Notes under the pieces: generated by a model
The model's input: the letters and a program-made list of their open reading frames with translations, nothing else
The model's database searches: none
Told to the model about the DNA's origin: nothing
Made by a program: the position numbers and the translations under genes
Part shown: positions 23,205 to 30,063 of the stretch, in pieces
How the letters are laid out: each line of letters begins with the position of its first letter
How positions within the stretch are numbered: the stretch's first letter is position 1
DNA from: Prevotella sp.
Lineage (GTDB): Bacteria > Bacteroidota > Bacteroidia > Bacteroidales > Bacteroidaceae
Direction of reading: 5' to 3'
Assembly: GCA_017449025.1 (NCBI GenBank)
Contig: JAFSKJ010000044.1
Span: 1-50,040 of the forward strand
Length of the DNA: 50,040 nucleotides

Positions 23205-25547
23205 TTAGTAGATGTCATGCACGAGGCGGACAGGGAAGCGTTGATTCTCGTTCCATGCCACCTGTCCTGTTGGGTCAAAGGTCTCGTCTGAGGCATCAGA
23301 AGAAATTCTGCATACGCTCTCATAATTCTTCTTTGCATCATTTGACAGACAGCCATAGAAGCCCCATAGCCCCATCATCCCAAAGCTGCCATCTTTATAA
23401 AATCCACTCGCCTTGTTCCAAAAACCGAGTACTCCACCATAATAGTCTGAGTAGAATGCTTTTGCGGTACTGATGTGGTCCACATTGTTGTCACTCAAAG
23501 TTTTCTGAATAGTGAGGAAATCGTATTTCGATGTCACACGCCATCCATCAGGTGTGAAGTAGGCTTTTCTCGCCTCGTCAAAGCTGTAATGGGCATCTTC
23601 TTTCCCCCAAGTGAGAGGGTAGCTGTCATTGTATTTGCAATTAATAGGGGCTCCATTGGTCGTGTGGTCGGCCTGATAGTTGTTCCTCATCCATATCTGG
23701 TTGAATATCTTCACAGCGGGATAGTCTGTGGCCCCGCCTCTTCCAGGAGCACGTACCGTGTAAGGCTGCACGGTGGCATCTACCGTCTCAAGAGCGTGGA
23801 TAATTGAGTCATTGGTATTATTAAAGAAGTTAGAGCCGCGCACATAGAGTTCGGTAATGGCACCCATCGGCTCGTTAACCAACGAAACAACCGAGAGTCC
23901 TTCCTTCGACCAGCAGACTTTGGCGGGACGGTGGGTGGCATCGCCGGCAAAGTAGCCCAGATTATACTTCACCTTATTTGACAAAATGGGGTAGATGACG
24001 CGGACACGCTGGGTCTTGTCGATGACGGGGATGTACTCGTGGCAAATGCGGGCCACGGCCTGGCCGCCGCGATAGTAGTCTTTAATAAGACTGTTATGGT
24101 AGTCATCTATACCTTCAGCAAAGTCGGGGATGGAGGCCAGGTGGGTGGCATCGCCCATCACATACTCCATGTCGAGTGCCTTCGACATGTCGGTCTCTAT
24201 CTTGTCGCCATTGATGTAGGCCTTCAGGGCAGCATAGCGGGCTTTGCCATCCACGCCGTCCTCGGCCAGCGTCAGTGACTGGTCAACCAGCTCATAGAGT
24301 GGTATCAGCTTTTCCCTACCGTATTCAAGTCCCACGAGCGTCTGGTTCTTGGCATCCTTCAGCGACTCTATCCACGCCTTGAAGTTAGTGTCGTTGTCGC
24401 CATTGGCTACAGCCAGTTTCACGACGGCATCATTGCTGCCGCCTTGCACTTTCACGACGGTCTGTACGGCTCTGCTATTGCTTGAATGAGACTGCTTGTA
24501 GTTGTCGGATACATTCATTGAGGTCTGCACAAAGCTGTTCTTGTACGAGCAGTTGGCGTATGCCTTCAGGTCGTAGCTGCCCTCCACCTTCGAGATGTCC
24601 ACCGTGGTGACATACTTCAAGCATCCGCCAAGGCGGGCCGACATCACCAGATGGGTGCCGTAGGTCTGCACAAGTTTGGCCAGTCCCGGGTCGGTCGTGG
24701 GATAGACGGTCGGAACGCTGTGGCGACGGCCTTTGGTGGGCAGACCGTTGATGTCATCGTAGGCAGCATCGGTCATGTAGGTATTGATGATTTCAGTGGG
24801 ACTCATTTCCATGTATGCACTCTGCATGTCGGCTTCCACATAGCTGATGGCATACTCGTTCTCCTGCTTTGAGAAGTCTTTCATGCCGAAGGTGGCTCCT
24901 ACCTCGCCCTTGAAGCCACAGTATTTTCCACCGAAATTTGCATCAGCCGATAGTTCGTTGCTCAGTTCGCTCACGCTGGAGCCGCTGTAGGTCTTGGCCA
25001 CAAATGAAGCGTCCATCGGGCCTACCACGACCTTACCATCCGCGTTGGCTTGAGCAAAATTGATGATGGGCGTCATGGATACGGAATTCATCGAGGCGCG
25101 CTCGTGGAGGGTGTTGTAGCCATAGCCTACGACATAGACGCGGTTGCCGAGTGCAAGGTCAACGGCGTTTTCGCCATCTTCGGACATGCTCTTCTGCTGA
25201 AGCTTGATGACCTGGTTCTTGCTCTCGTCCTTGGGGAAGTCGATGAACATCTCGCCGCTGCGCCGCTTTTCCAGCGGGTTGTCGATGACGCAGAGCTTCA
25301 CGGTCTGAGAGCCGGTGCCGTGATCGGGCAGGGCGTAGCAGATTTCACCGTCATCGAAGCCAAACTTAATCTCCCACTCCGAGTCGCTCTTGATTTCAAA
25401 CGGCAGCTCGTAGCTGTAACGCTCTAACTGCATCAGGTTGGTTTCCTCGGGAATCACGACATCGGCCAGAATGCTGTCTTCATCCGAGCAGGCCGTAAAG
25501 GCCACTGCTGCGATGGCCATAGCTATCAGATAGAAAATCTTTCGCAT
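23205..25547 (-). CDS. BACON-like + MAC/perforin (MACPF) domain lipoprotein, BSAP-like
   Basis: 780 aa with lipobox Cys20 (MRKIFYLIAMAIAAVAFTAC). Residues about 40-120 are a BACON-like beta domain (DSEWEIKFGFDDGEICYALP, RRSGEMFIDFPKDE). Residues about 130-440 form a MACPF domain: GYGYNTLHERASMNSVSM, the signature LVQTYGTHLVMSARLGG near 295, and TMH-type amphipathic regions on both sides. Residues 480-780 form a C-terminal module with Trp/Tyr-rich beta motifs and DGWRVTSKYDF, probably target-recognition. Exported MACPF lipoproteins of Bacteroidales include BSAP toxins that kill related strains by binding an outer-membrane receptor, so a similar antagonistic role is plausible but not shown. It is the last gene of a three-lipoprotein run. 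Confidence 0.85.
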   Translation of the reverse strand: MRKIFYLIAMAIAAVAFTACSDEDSILADVVIPEETNLMQLERYSYELPFEIKSDSEWEIKFGFDDGEICYALPDHGTGSQTVKLCVIDNPLEKRRSGEMFIDFPKDESKNQVIKLQQKSMSEDGENAVDLALGNRVYVVGYGYNTLHERASMNSVSMTPIINFAQANADGKVVVGPMDASFVAKTYSGSSVSELSNELSADANFGGKYCGFKGEVGATFGMKDFSKQENEYAISYVEADMQSAYMEMSPTEIINTYMTDAAYDDINGLPTKGRRHSVPTVYPTTDPGLAKLVQTYGTHLVMSARLGGCLKYVTTVDISKVEGSYDLKAYANCSYKNSFVQTSMNVSDNYKQSHSSNSRAVQTVVKVQGGSNDAVVKLAVANGDNDTNFKAWIESLKDAKNQTLVGLEYGREKLIPLYELVDQSLTLAEDGVDGKARYAALKAYINGDKIETDMSKALDMEYVMGDATHLASIPDFAEGIDDYHNSLIKDYYRGGQAVARICHEYIPVIDKTQRVRVIYPILSNKVKYNLGYFAGDATHRPAKVCWSKEGLSVVSLVNEPMGAITELYVRGSNFFNNTNDSIIHALETVDATVQPYTVRAPGRGGATDYPAVKIFNQIWMRNNYQADHTTNGAPINCKYNDSYPLTWGKEDAHYSFDEARKAYFTPDGWRVTSKYDFLTIQKTLSDNNVDHISTAKAFYSDYYGGVLGFWNKASGFYKDGSFGMMGLWGFYGCLSNDAKKNYESVCRISSDASDETFDPTGQVAWNENQRFPVRLVHDIY

Positions 25548-25580
25548 AATTTGTTTGGTTTAAATTGTTATTGAATAGGA

Positions 25581-26657
25581 TTATCGGTCGTTGAACTGCC
25601 GCTTCCACTGCCCCCAGCGGGTCTGGTAGGCGGTGGCGTGGTTGGCCTGAATGTAGTCGTAGAAGAGGGCTATCATCTGGGCCTTCTCGGCGCAGAGCTC
25701 GGCCTTCACGGGGTCCTCGCCAGGGGCGGAGCCGTCGTAGAGCAGATAGTTTCCGCCGAGCAGGCACTGGCGGTAGGTGATGTCCTTGAGCGGGAGCCCC
25801 GGGTTGCGCATCATGTCGTAGAAAATCATGTACTGCGTGGTGCGCCCGGCGCCGGCCTGACAGTGGAAGTGGAGCCAGGCGTTGGCGGGCAGCGTCTGGA
25901 CGAAGGCGACGAAGGCCTCCAGCTCTCTGTCGCCGGGGAAGGCGCGGTCGGGCACGGTGAAGCGGGCATAGCCCAGGCCGCGCTCGGTGCATGCCTCCTC
26001 CTCGGTCTGTGCGCTGGTGACGTCGACGGCGGTGCGGCCGCTCTCGGTGGGCTGGTAGTTGTCGGCCTTGCTCAGCGAGTAGATGTCGATGGTCTGGCCG
26101 AGCGTGGCGTGGATGTCGGCGGCCTCGTCGGCCACGATCTGGGCGTGCGTCCTGCCCACGTTGCCCCAGTTGTTGGCGCCGTAGCGCGAGACGTGCATGC
26201 CGTTGATGAGTCCGTGGCTCTCCTCGCGTACATCTATAATATATATGGGGCCGTCGGTGAGCTTGCGGATTTCGGCCTTCACCCAGTCCATCTCCTTGGC
26301 CGAGAGGTCGCTGCTGCCGGAGATGTTCAGCGTGCGCAGGCCCTCGGTGGAGGGCTGGTAGTCGGGGTCGGGGAAGAGCGCCGACTCCTCGTTGGGCGTC
26401 AGCTCGCCCTGACAGGTGCGCCAGTTCTTCGGCTGCTGCGCCTTATCCTTGCGCTCCAGTCGCCAGCAGTAGGCGGCATACTGCGCCCGCTCCTCGGCGC
26501 CCATGTTGTCGCGGGCGTCGGCGTAGTGCAGGTACTTGTACACGGGCTTCTGCTCCCCGCCGCCGGCCGGGTTGTCGTCGTTCGAACAGGCGGTCAGCGC
26601 TGCCGCCGCCGTCATCATCAGCGTTATGGCCGCTGCCGCCATCAGAATCTTTCGCAT
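25581..26657 (-). CDS. PTP-like inositol polyphosphatase (cysteine phytase) lipoprotein
   Basis: 358 aa with an SPII signal (Cys24, then SNDDNPAGGG). The protein-tyrosine-phosphatase P-loop HCQAGAGRTT (nucleophile Cys266, Arg at +6) follows LHFHC, and YIIDVREESHGLINGMHVSRYG precedes it. This matches PTP-like phytases of the Selenomonas PhyA type (HC-x-A-G-x-G-R-T-T). A general-acid Asp is present in VPDRAFP (about 246). The family removes phosphates from myo-inositol hexakisphosphate, fitting a gut or rumen plant-fibre niche; activity on host inositol phosphates or phosphoproteins is an alternative. It is followed after 33 bases by the MACPF gene and preceded 3 bases downstream of a small lipoprotein, consistent with one transcript. 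Confidence 0.82.
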   Translation of the reverse strand: MRKILMAAAAITLMMTAAAALTACSNDDNPAGGGEQKPVYKYLHYADARDNMGAEERAQYAAYCWRLERKDKAQQPKNWRTCQGELTPNEESALFPDPDYQPSTEGLRTLNISGSSDLSAKEMDWVKAEIRKLTDGPIYIIDVREESHGLINGMHVSRYGANNWGNVGRTHAQIVADEAADIHATLGQTIDIYSLSKADNYQPTESGRTAVDVTSAQTEEEACTERGLGYARFTVPDRAFPGDRELEAFVAFVQTLPANAWLHFHCQAGAGRTTQYMIFYDMMRNPGLPLKDITYRQCLLGGNYLLYDGSAPGEDPVKAELCAEKAQMIALFYDYIQANHATAYQTRWGQWKRQFNDR

Positions 26658-26660
26658 AAA

Positions 26661-27257
26661 TCAGACTTCGAGTTTGATGGACATGACTTTTACTTCATCC
26701 TTGAAGATGCCCAGGTATTCCACGAGCTTGCCCTTGGAAACGGCGAACGAGGCGTCCGACGTGGAGACCTTGGCGGGGGTGTACATGGTGGGCGGCTCCT
26801 TCTTGCCGTCGCTGTAGATGACCGTGACGCCCTGCAGGGCAAGGGTCGGCGCACAGGTCACGCCCTGGTCGTACTTCTCGTAGGGCAGGCTCTCCACGTC
26901 GAGGCTCGCGGGCTTAGTGAGATAGAGCTTGAGGTAGCCGTCGAGGGTCTTTTTGTAGGTGACGGTCTTGCTCCATTGCCCGCCCGTGACCACCTCGCGC
27001 TGCTCCTGTCCGTTCTCGTCGATGTAGCCCACCTCGATTTTGTCGAAGAGCAGGTAGAGGTTGCCGCAGGTCGCCGAGGCCGAGAGGGAATAGACGGTCT
27101 GGGGGATATTGAGGCTATAATCCACCTGGTATCCCACAATCTTGCGCTCGGCAGGAGAGCCGTTGTTGTCGTCGTCGTCGCTGCCGCAAGCGGTGAATAT
27201 TGTGGTTGTCATTGCGCAGCAAAAGACGGCTGCGAGCGTCATCATAAACTTTTTCAT
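26661..27257 (-). CDS. Hypothetical lipoprotein, first gene of the phytase-MACPF run
   Basis: 198 aa with a lipoprotein signal (MKKFMMTLAAVFCCAMTTT, Cys24, then GSDDDDNNG). The mature part is predicted beta-rich (GYQVDYSLNIPQTVYSLS, NLYLLFDKIEVGYIDENGQE, GYLKLYLTKPASL) and resembles no family I can name. Its stop lies 3 bases before the phytase ATG. Cotranscription suggests a surface or periplasmic partner of the phytase or MACPF protein. No clear TAnnTTTG was found upstream. Confidence 0.65.
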   Translation of the reverse strand: MKKFMMTLAAVFCCAMTTTIFTACGSDDDDNNGSPAERKIVGYQVDYSLNIPQTVYSLSASATCGNLYLLFDKIEVGYIDENGQEQREVVTGGQWSKTVTYKKTLDGYLKLYLTKPASLDVESLPYEKYDQGVTCAPTLALQGVTVIYSDGKKEPPTMYTPAKVSTSDASFAVSKGKLVEYLGIFKDEVKVMSIKLEV

Positions 27258-27305
27258 TTTGATTTGATTTTTAAGTTAATATTCTGTTTATTCAATAATT
27301 ATTTG

Positions 27306-27313
27306 TACCTTTG
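27306..27313 (+). promoter_or_regulatory. -7 promoter box of the PIN toxin-antitoxin pair
   Basis: TACCTTTG followed by CAC, 28 bases before the ATG at 27342. TTTA at 27286-27289 could be a weak -33. Confidence 0.6.
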
Positions 27314-27341
27314 CACACGAAAGTTTATATTTGTTACGATT

Positions 27342-27617
27342 ATGACAGCATTTGCACAGAGGATTAAGGATACGCCGATGGCTCCGTACGCCGACCTGCT
27401 GCGCGGGATGACCCAAGAGCAGAAGCGAATCGTAGTGACGTTTATCACGGAGTCGATAGAGGAGTCCGCAGTAGAGGCTAAGAGCAATGCGGAGATTATC
27501 CGCGAGAAATTGAAGGGACTGACAATCTCGCCGGAGATTGCACGCCTGCGCGGCTGTATGAAGCTGACGGAGAGCGAGAAGCAAGACGAGCGTACACAGT
27601 ATATTCTTGGACTATGA
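27342..27617 (+). CDS. Putative antitoxin of the PIN toxin pair
   Basis: 91 aa starting MTAFAQRIKDTPMAPYADLL, shortly after the promoter. It is helical and charged (GMTQEQKRIVVTFITESIEE, EIIREKLKGLTISPEIARLRG) with the short ESxEE helix typical of Bacteroidales antitoxins preceding PIN-domain genes. Its TGA overlaps the toxin start as ATGA. A longer antisense reading frame that crosses the phytase and hypothetical genes ends in this same frame; only the last 91 codons look real. Confidence 0.75.
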   Translation: MTAFAQRIKDTPMAPYADLLRGMTQEQKRIVVTFITESIEESAVEAKSNAEIIREKLKGLTISPEIARLRGCMKLTESEKQDERTQYILGL

Positions 27618-28024
27618 AAAAGGTCTTTCTCGATACGAATATCTTGCTCGACTATGGCCTCGAGCGCGAAAAGGCAGACTATGCTGGTGCCATCCTGGAG
27701 ATGGGACAGCAGGGCATGATAGAAATCTATGCCTCGTATCTCTCGTATGCTAATATGGGGTATATCCTGCGTGACCATCCTACGGCAGAACGCTACGAGT
27801 TGATTCGCATGATGCGACAGCCTGTCGAGGTACTGCCCTGCGATGCCTCTCAGCTGGATGCCGGTTTGGGCTTCGAGGTGAAGGACTTTGAGGACATGAT
27901 GCAGTACCAGTGTGCCAAGGCTGCGGGCTGCGACGTCATCGTGACGAACAACAAGAAGGACTTCCAGCAGTTCTGCGAGCTGCCGTTTCTCACGTCCGAG
28001 GAGTTTTTGTTGCAACTGGATTAA
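27614..28024 (+). CDS. PIN-domain ribonuclease toxin (VapC-like)
   Basis: 136 aa. The PIN fold is clear: KKVFLDTNILLDYGLEREKA (catalytic Asp7, Asn9), a central acidic residue region, DFEDMMQYQCAKAAGCDVIVT with two further acidic metal ligands, and NNKKDFQQF with the last Asp. PIN toxins are Mg-dependent RNases that cut tRNA or other structured RNA. Translational overlap (ATGA) with the preceding antitoxin supports a type II toxin-antitoxin operon. The C-terminus LTSEEFLLQLD is typical of the subfamily. Confidence 0.85.
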   Translation: MKKVFLDTNILLDYGLEREKADYAGAILEMGQQGMIEIYASYLSYANMGYILRDHPTAERYELIRMMRQPVEVLPCDASQLDAGLGFEVKDFEDMMQYQCAKAAGCDVIVTNNKKDFQQFCELPFLTSEEFLLQLD

Positions 28025-28117
28025 GATGATGATACACTCACTAACACCTACAGTCTCGTAATGTTTAACCGAGTGGCGCAACGAGATGCTGCGACCACTC
28101 ATAACATTCGAGACATT

Positions 28118-28363
28118 ATGGGAAAAAGCAGAAAGAGAACGCCGGCTGGCACTTGCCTCGGTCGTTCGCAGAAGCGCGGCAAGCAGAAGAGCCCCGGCCG
28201 GTTCCGTCGCCGCGAACGTATGTTGATTCTGAGTGGCCGTTTCGACCGCCTGCCCTATCGGCAGTATGAGATTACCGAACAGTGGGACCTCGGCGGCGAC
28301 GGCAAATGCTTCTGGGGATTCGCCCCAGACGAAGAATGGTTCATCAGAGCCATGCGCAAATGA
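28118..28363 (+). CDS. Small basic conserved protein of unknown function (81 aa)
   Basis: The start at 28118 (MGKSRKRTPAGTCLGRSQKR) is preferred over 28061 because the MGKSRKRTP opening recurs in small Bacteroidales proteins (recalled, not searched). The protein is highly basic at the N-terminus (KRGKQKSPGRFRRRERM) and ends QWDLGGDGKCFWGFAPDEEW, then FIRAMRK. It lies 93 bases after the PIN toxin gene, same strand. The lysine/arginine richness suggests nucleic-acid binding (inference). Confidence 0.55.
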   Translation: MGKSRKRTPAGTCLGRSQKRGKQKSPGRFRRRERMLILSGRFDRLPYRQYEITEQWDLGGDGKCFWGFAPDEEWFIRAMRK

Positions 28364-28503
28364 CAATGATTTCCTCCCTCGCACCGCCCTCTGCGTTGCG
28401 GGGGATTTTTCTGTGCTCATGTGTGGCAGCGTCGCTGCCGCCATCAGATTCTTCTGCATCATTCTTGTTGGGGTTTGTGGTTTACATTATTATATATATA
28501 GGA

Positions 28504-28773
28504 CTACGGGACTGTGGGTGGCCCCTTCGGACGGCGGGGACGCGAGCGCGTGCCGCCCGTCGCCTCGTCGAGCTTGTCGGCCAGCTCGCTGTTCTCGTCC
28601 TCGAGTTTGTCAATCTCATCCTTCAGTTTCAGGTTCTCGCGGATGAAGGCGGAAAAGTTGACCAGCAGCTCCTGGTTGCGCCAGTGGTAGTAGAACAGCA
28701 GGATGACCAGCGCAATGATGCCCAGCGCCACGATGGTCGAGATGATGATTGCAATGATGACTGTTGTATCCAT
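28504..28773 (-). CDS. Small single-pass membrane protein with coiled coil
   Basis: 89 aa. One N-terminal membrane segment (VIIAIIISTIVALGIIALVI, about residues 5-28) is followed by a heptad-like charged helix (ENLKLKDEIDKLEDENSELA) and a basic Pro/Arg tail. No family is recognised. It is preceded by a promoter (28902-28909) and a long hairpin in what would be its 5' untranslated region. Confidence 0.6.
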   Translation of the reverse strand: MDTTVIIAIIISTIVALGIIALVILLFYYHWRNQELLVNFSAFIRENLKLKDEIDKLEDENSELADKLDEATGGTRSRPRRPKGPPTVP

Positions 28774-28823
28774 GATTGTCGTTCTCGTTTGATTTCAGCT
28801 ATTTAACCATTTGACTGCTTTGC

Positions 28824-28892
28824 AGTAGTAGGTCACGCTTCCCAGCGTGACTTCCGCAGCAGATATCACGCTGGGAAGCGTGATCTACTACT
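28824..28892. repeat. 27-bp inverted repeat in the probable 5' UTR of the small membrane protein
   Basis: Arms 28824-28850 and 28866-28892 match with one mismatch around a 15-base spacer; the core is CACGCTTCCCAGCGTG, itself nearly palindromic. It lies between the -7 box at 28902-28909 and the ATG at 28773, so it would be transcribed as a strong hairpin. A mobile palindrome or a cis-regulatory structure are both possible. Confidence 0.7.
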
Positions 28893-28901
28893 TGAACGCT
28901 A

Positions 28902-28909
28902 CAAAGGTA
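28902..28909 (-). promoter_or_regulatory. -7 promoter box upstream of the small membrane protein
   Basis: The minus strand reads TACCTTTG, a perfect TAnnTTTG. The -33 region is not a clear TTTG. Confidence 0.5.
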
Positions 28910-28930
28910 CGGCAAGTTGCCAGAAAGCTT

Positions 28931-28998
28931 GTCAGGATTCCGCAACTCTTTGTCAGCATTCCGCAAAACTTTGTAAACGGGATGTCAGGATTCCGCAA
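28931..28998. repeat. Three direct copies of GTCAG(G/C)ATTCCGCAA
   Basis: Copies begin at 28931, 28952 and 28984, spaced 21 and 32 bases apart, in intergenic DNA just before the family C repeat. Confidence 0.7.
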
Positions 28999-29024
28999 AA
29001 AACGCAGAAATCCCCACTGTAGAG

Positions 29025-29226
29025 GACGCTGAAAGCGTCATCGCTCAATAACCGAGGGTACGAGCGTAGCGAGCACCCCCGGAGGAGAAAGGAATACTGT
29101 ATCGACTCTGGAGGAGTCGCCCAACAACGCCGCTGGGGCACTCTGTCAGAGTGCTTTCCGCTGCCACCATCTGTCCGCAGGTCCTTCGGACACTACGGCA
29201 TACTGAGCGAAGACGCTTTCAGCGTC
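29025..29226. repeat. 202-bp structured repeat, family C, copy 2
   Basis: Bounded by GACGCTGAAAGCGTC (29025-29039) and GACGCTTTCAGCGTC (29212-29226). Internal stems include GACTCTGGAGGAGTCG and GCACTCTGTCAGAGTGC, plus CTCAATAACCGAGGG. It is colinear with 21853-22055. No coding potential is credible. Confidence 0.75.
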
Positions 29227-29310
29227 CGTTGCATTTCATTGCAAGAAAACATAACGCAGAAATCCCCGAATTCATCGGAGATTTCTGCGTTACGATGGGA
29301 AAAGGAGAAA

Positions 29311-29994
29311 TCAGGAGGAGAATCTGGGGGACAGGCTTCGATAGCTATCGTAACCGCCCGTGTCGGAAGGATAGATAATGGTGTCGATGAAGTATAGGTG
29401 GCCGTCGCTGCCTACCAGCACGTTGCCATCGACGGCGTCAAAGATGTCGTGCTGACCGTTGGTGTAGTATTCGCCATTGTCTTCTGGATGGAAGCCGAGG
29501 CGCAGGAACTCGTCGTGAATCTCCTGCTTGGTGGCGAGACGGGCTTCGTTGATATAGGGTTGCACTAATACCGCACATACTTTGCCGTCACGATTCTCGG
29601 CAAAGCCAATCATGCGATAAGGGCAAGCATCAAAGTATTGGTTGTGTGCCTTAATGCGCTCGAAAAAGGGAGTGAGGTTATCATCGGAATAGCGGAAATC
29701 GTTGAGCTTGATGATTTCCTTAGAGTCAGGCAAAATATAAGTCTCATTCTCCGACCCACGGTCGAAGAAGTCGCCAAACTGGCTGCGGTCGCTGAACCAA
29801 CAGCCCTGCTCCTGCGCCCATTTCTTGAGCTTTACCAATTGGACTGCCTTGCAAGCCGTTGTTCCCGCAAGAGCCTCAATCTCCTCAAGCACTCTGTGTG
29901 CGACTGCGGATGCGCTCTCCAGTATGCCACTGTCGCCCTCATTTCGGCGTTCACTTTCTTGTGGTAGTCGTTCAATTTGATTTCCATTATCCAT
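29311..29994 (-). CDS. Polyvalent-protein-type serine/threonine/tyrosine kinase-like protein
   Basis: 227 aa, soluble. GDFFDRGSENETYILPDSKEIIKLNDF (Gly-rich loop replaced by GSENE, plus an invariant-type Lys), PYRMIGFAENRDGKVCAVLVQPYI (hinge region) and FDAVDGNVLVGSDGHLYFIDT (catalytic and metal loop, D-x-N..D-x-x-x-Y-F-I-D) match the compact kinase-like domain first described in phage and plasmid polyvalent proteins. Stand-alone chromosomal versions occur in Bacteroidales. The target is unknown. Residues 1-60 are a separate helical N-terminal region. It has its own promoter (30017-30048). Confidence 0.7.
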   Translation of the reverse strand: MDNGNQIERLPQESERRNEGDSGILESASAVAHRVLEEIEALAGTTACKAVQLVKLKKWAQEQGCWFSDRSQFGDFFDRGSENETYILPDSKEIIKLNDFRYSDDNLTPFFERIKAHNQYFDACPYRMIGFAENRDGKVCAVLVQPYINEARLATKQEIHDEFLRLGFHPEDNGEYYTNGQHDIFDAVDGNVLVGSDGHLYFIDTIIYPSDTGGYDSYRSLSPRFSS

Positions 29995-30016
29995 GTCTTT
30001 AAAGGGTTATCGGCTG

Positions 30017-30048
30017 CAAAGTTACGATAAATAATTGAAAGTTCCAAA
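30017..30048 (-). promoter_or_regulatory. Promoter of the polyvalent-type kinase gene
   Basis: On the minus strand a -33 TTTG (30045-30048) is followed after 20 bases by a -7 TAACTTTG (30017-30024), with the ATG 22 bases further at 29994. Confidence 0.75.
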
Positions 30049-30063
30049 TCATTGCAATATTAT

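Noticed and set aside
25638-27341. Long forward open frame opposite the phytase and hypothetical lipoprotein
   Set aside because: Antisense shadow; only its last 91 codons, after the promoter at 27306, form a real antitoxin gene.
27299-28462. 387-codon reverse frame over the PIN toxin-antitoxin pair
   Set aside because: Antisense to clear PIN and antitoxin motifs and shows no family features.
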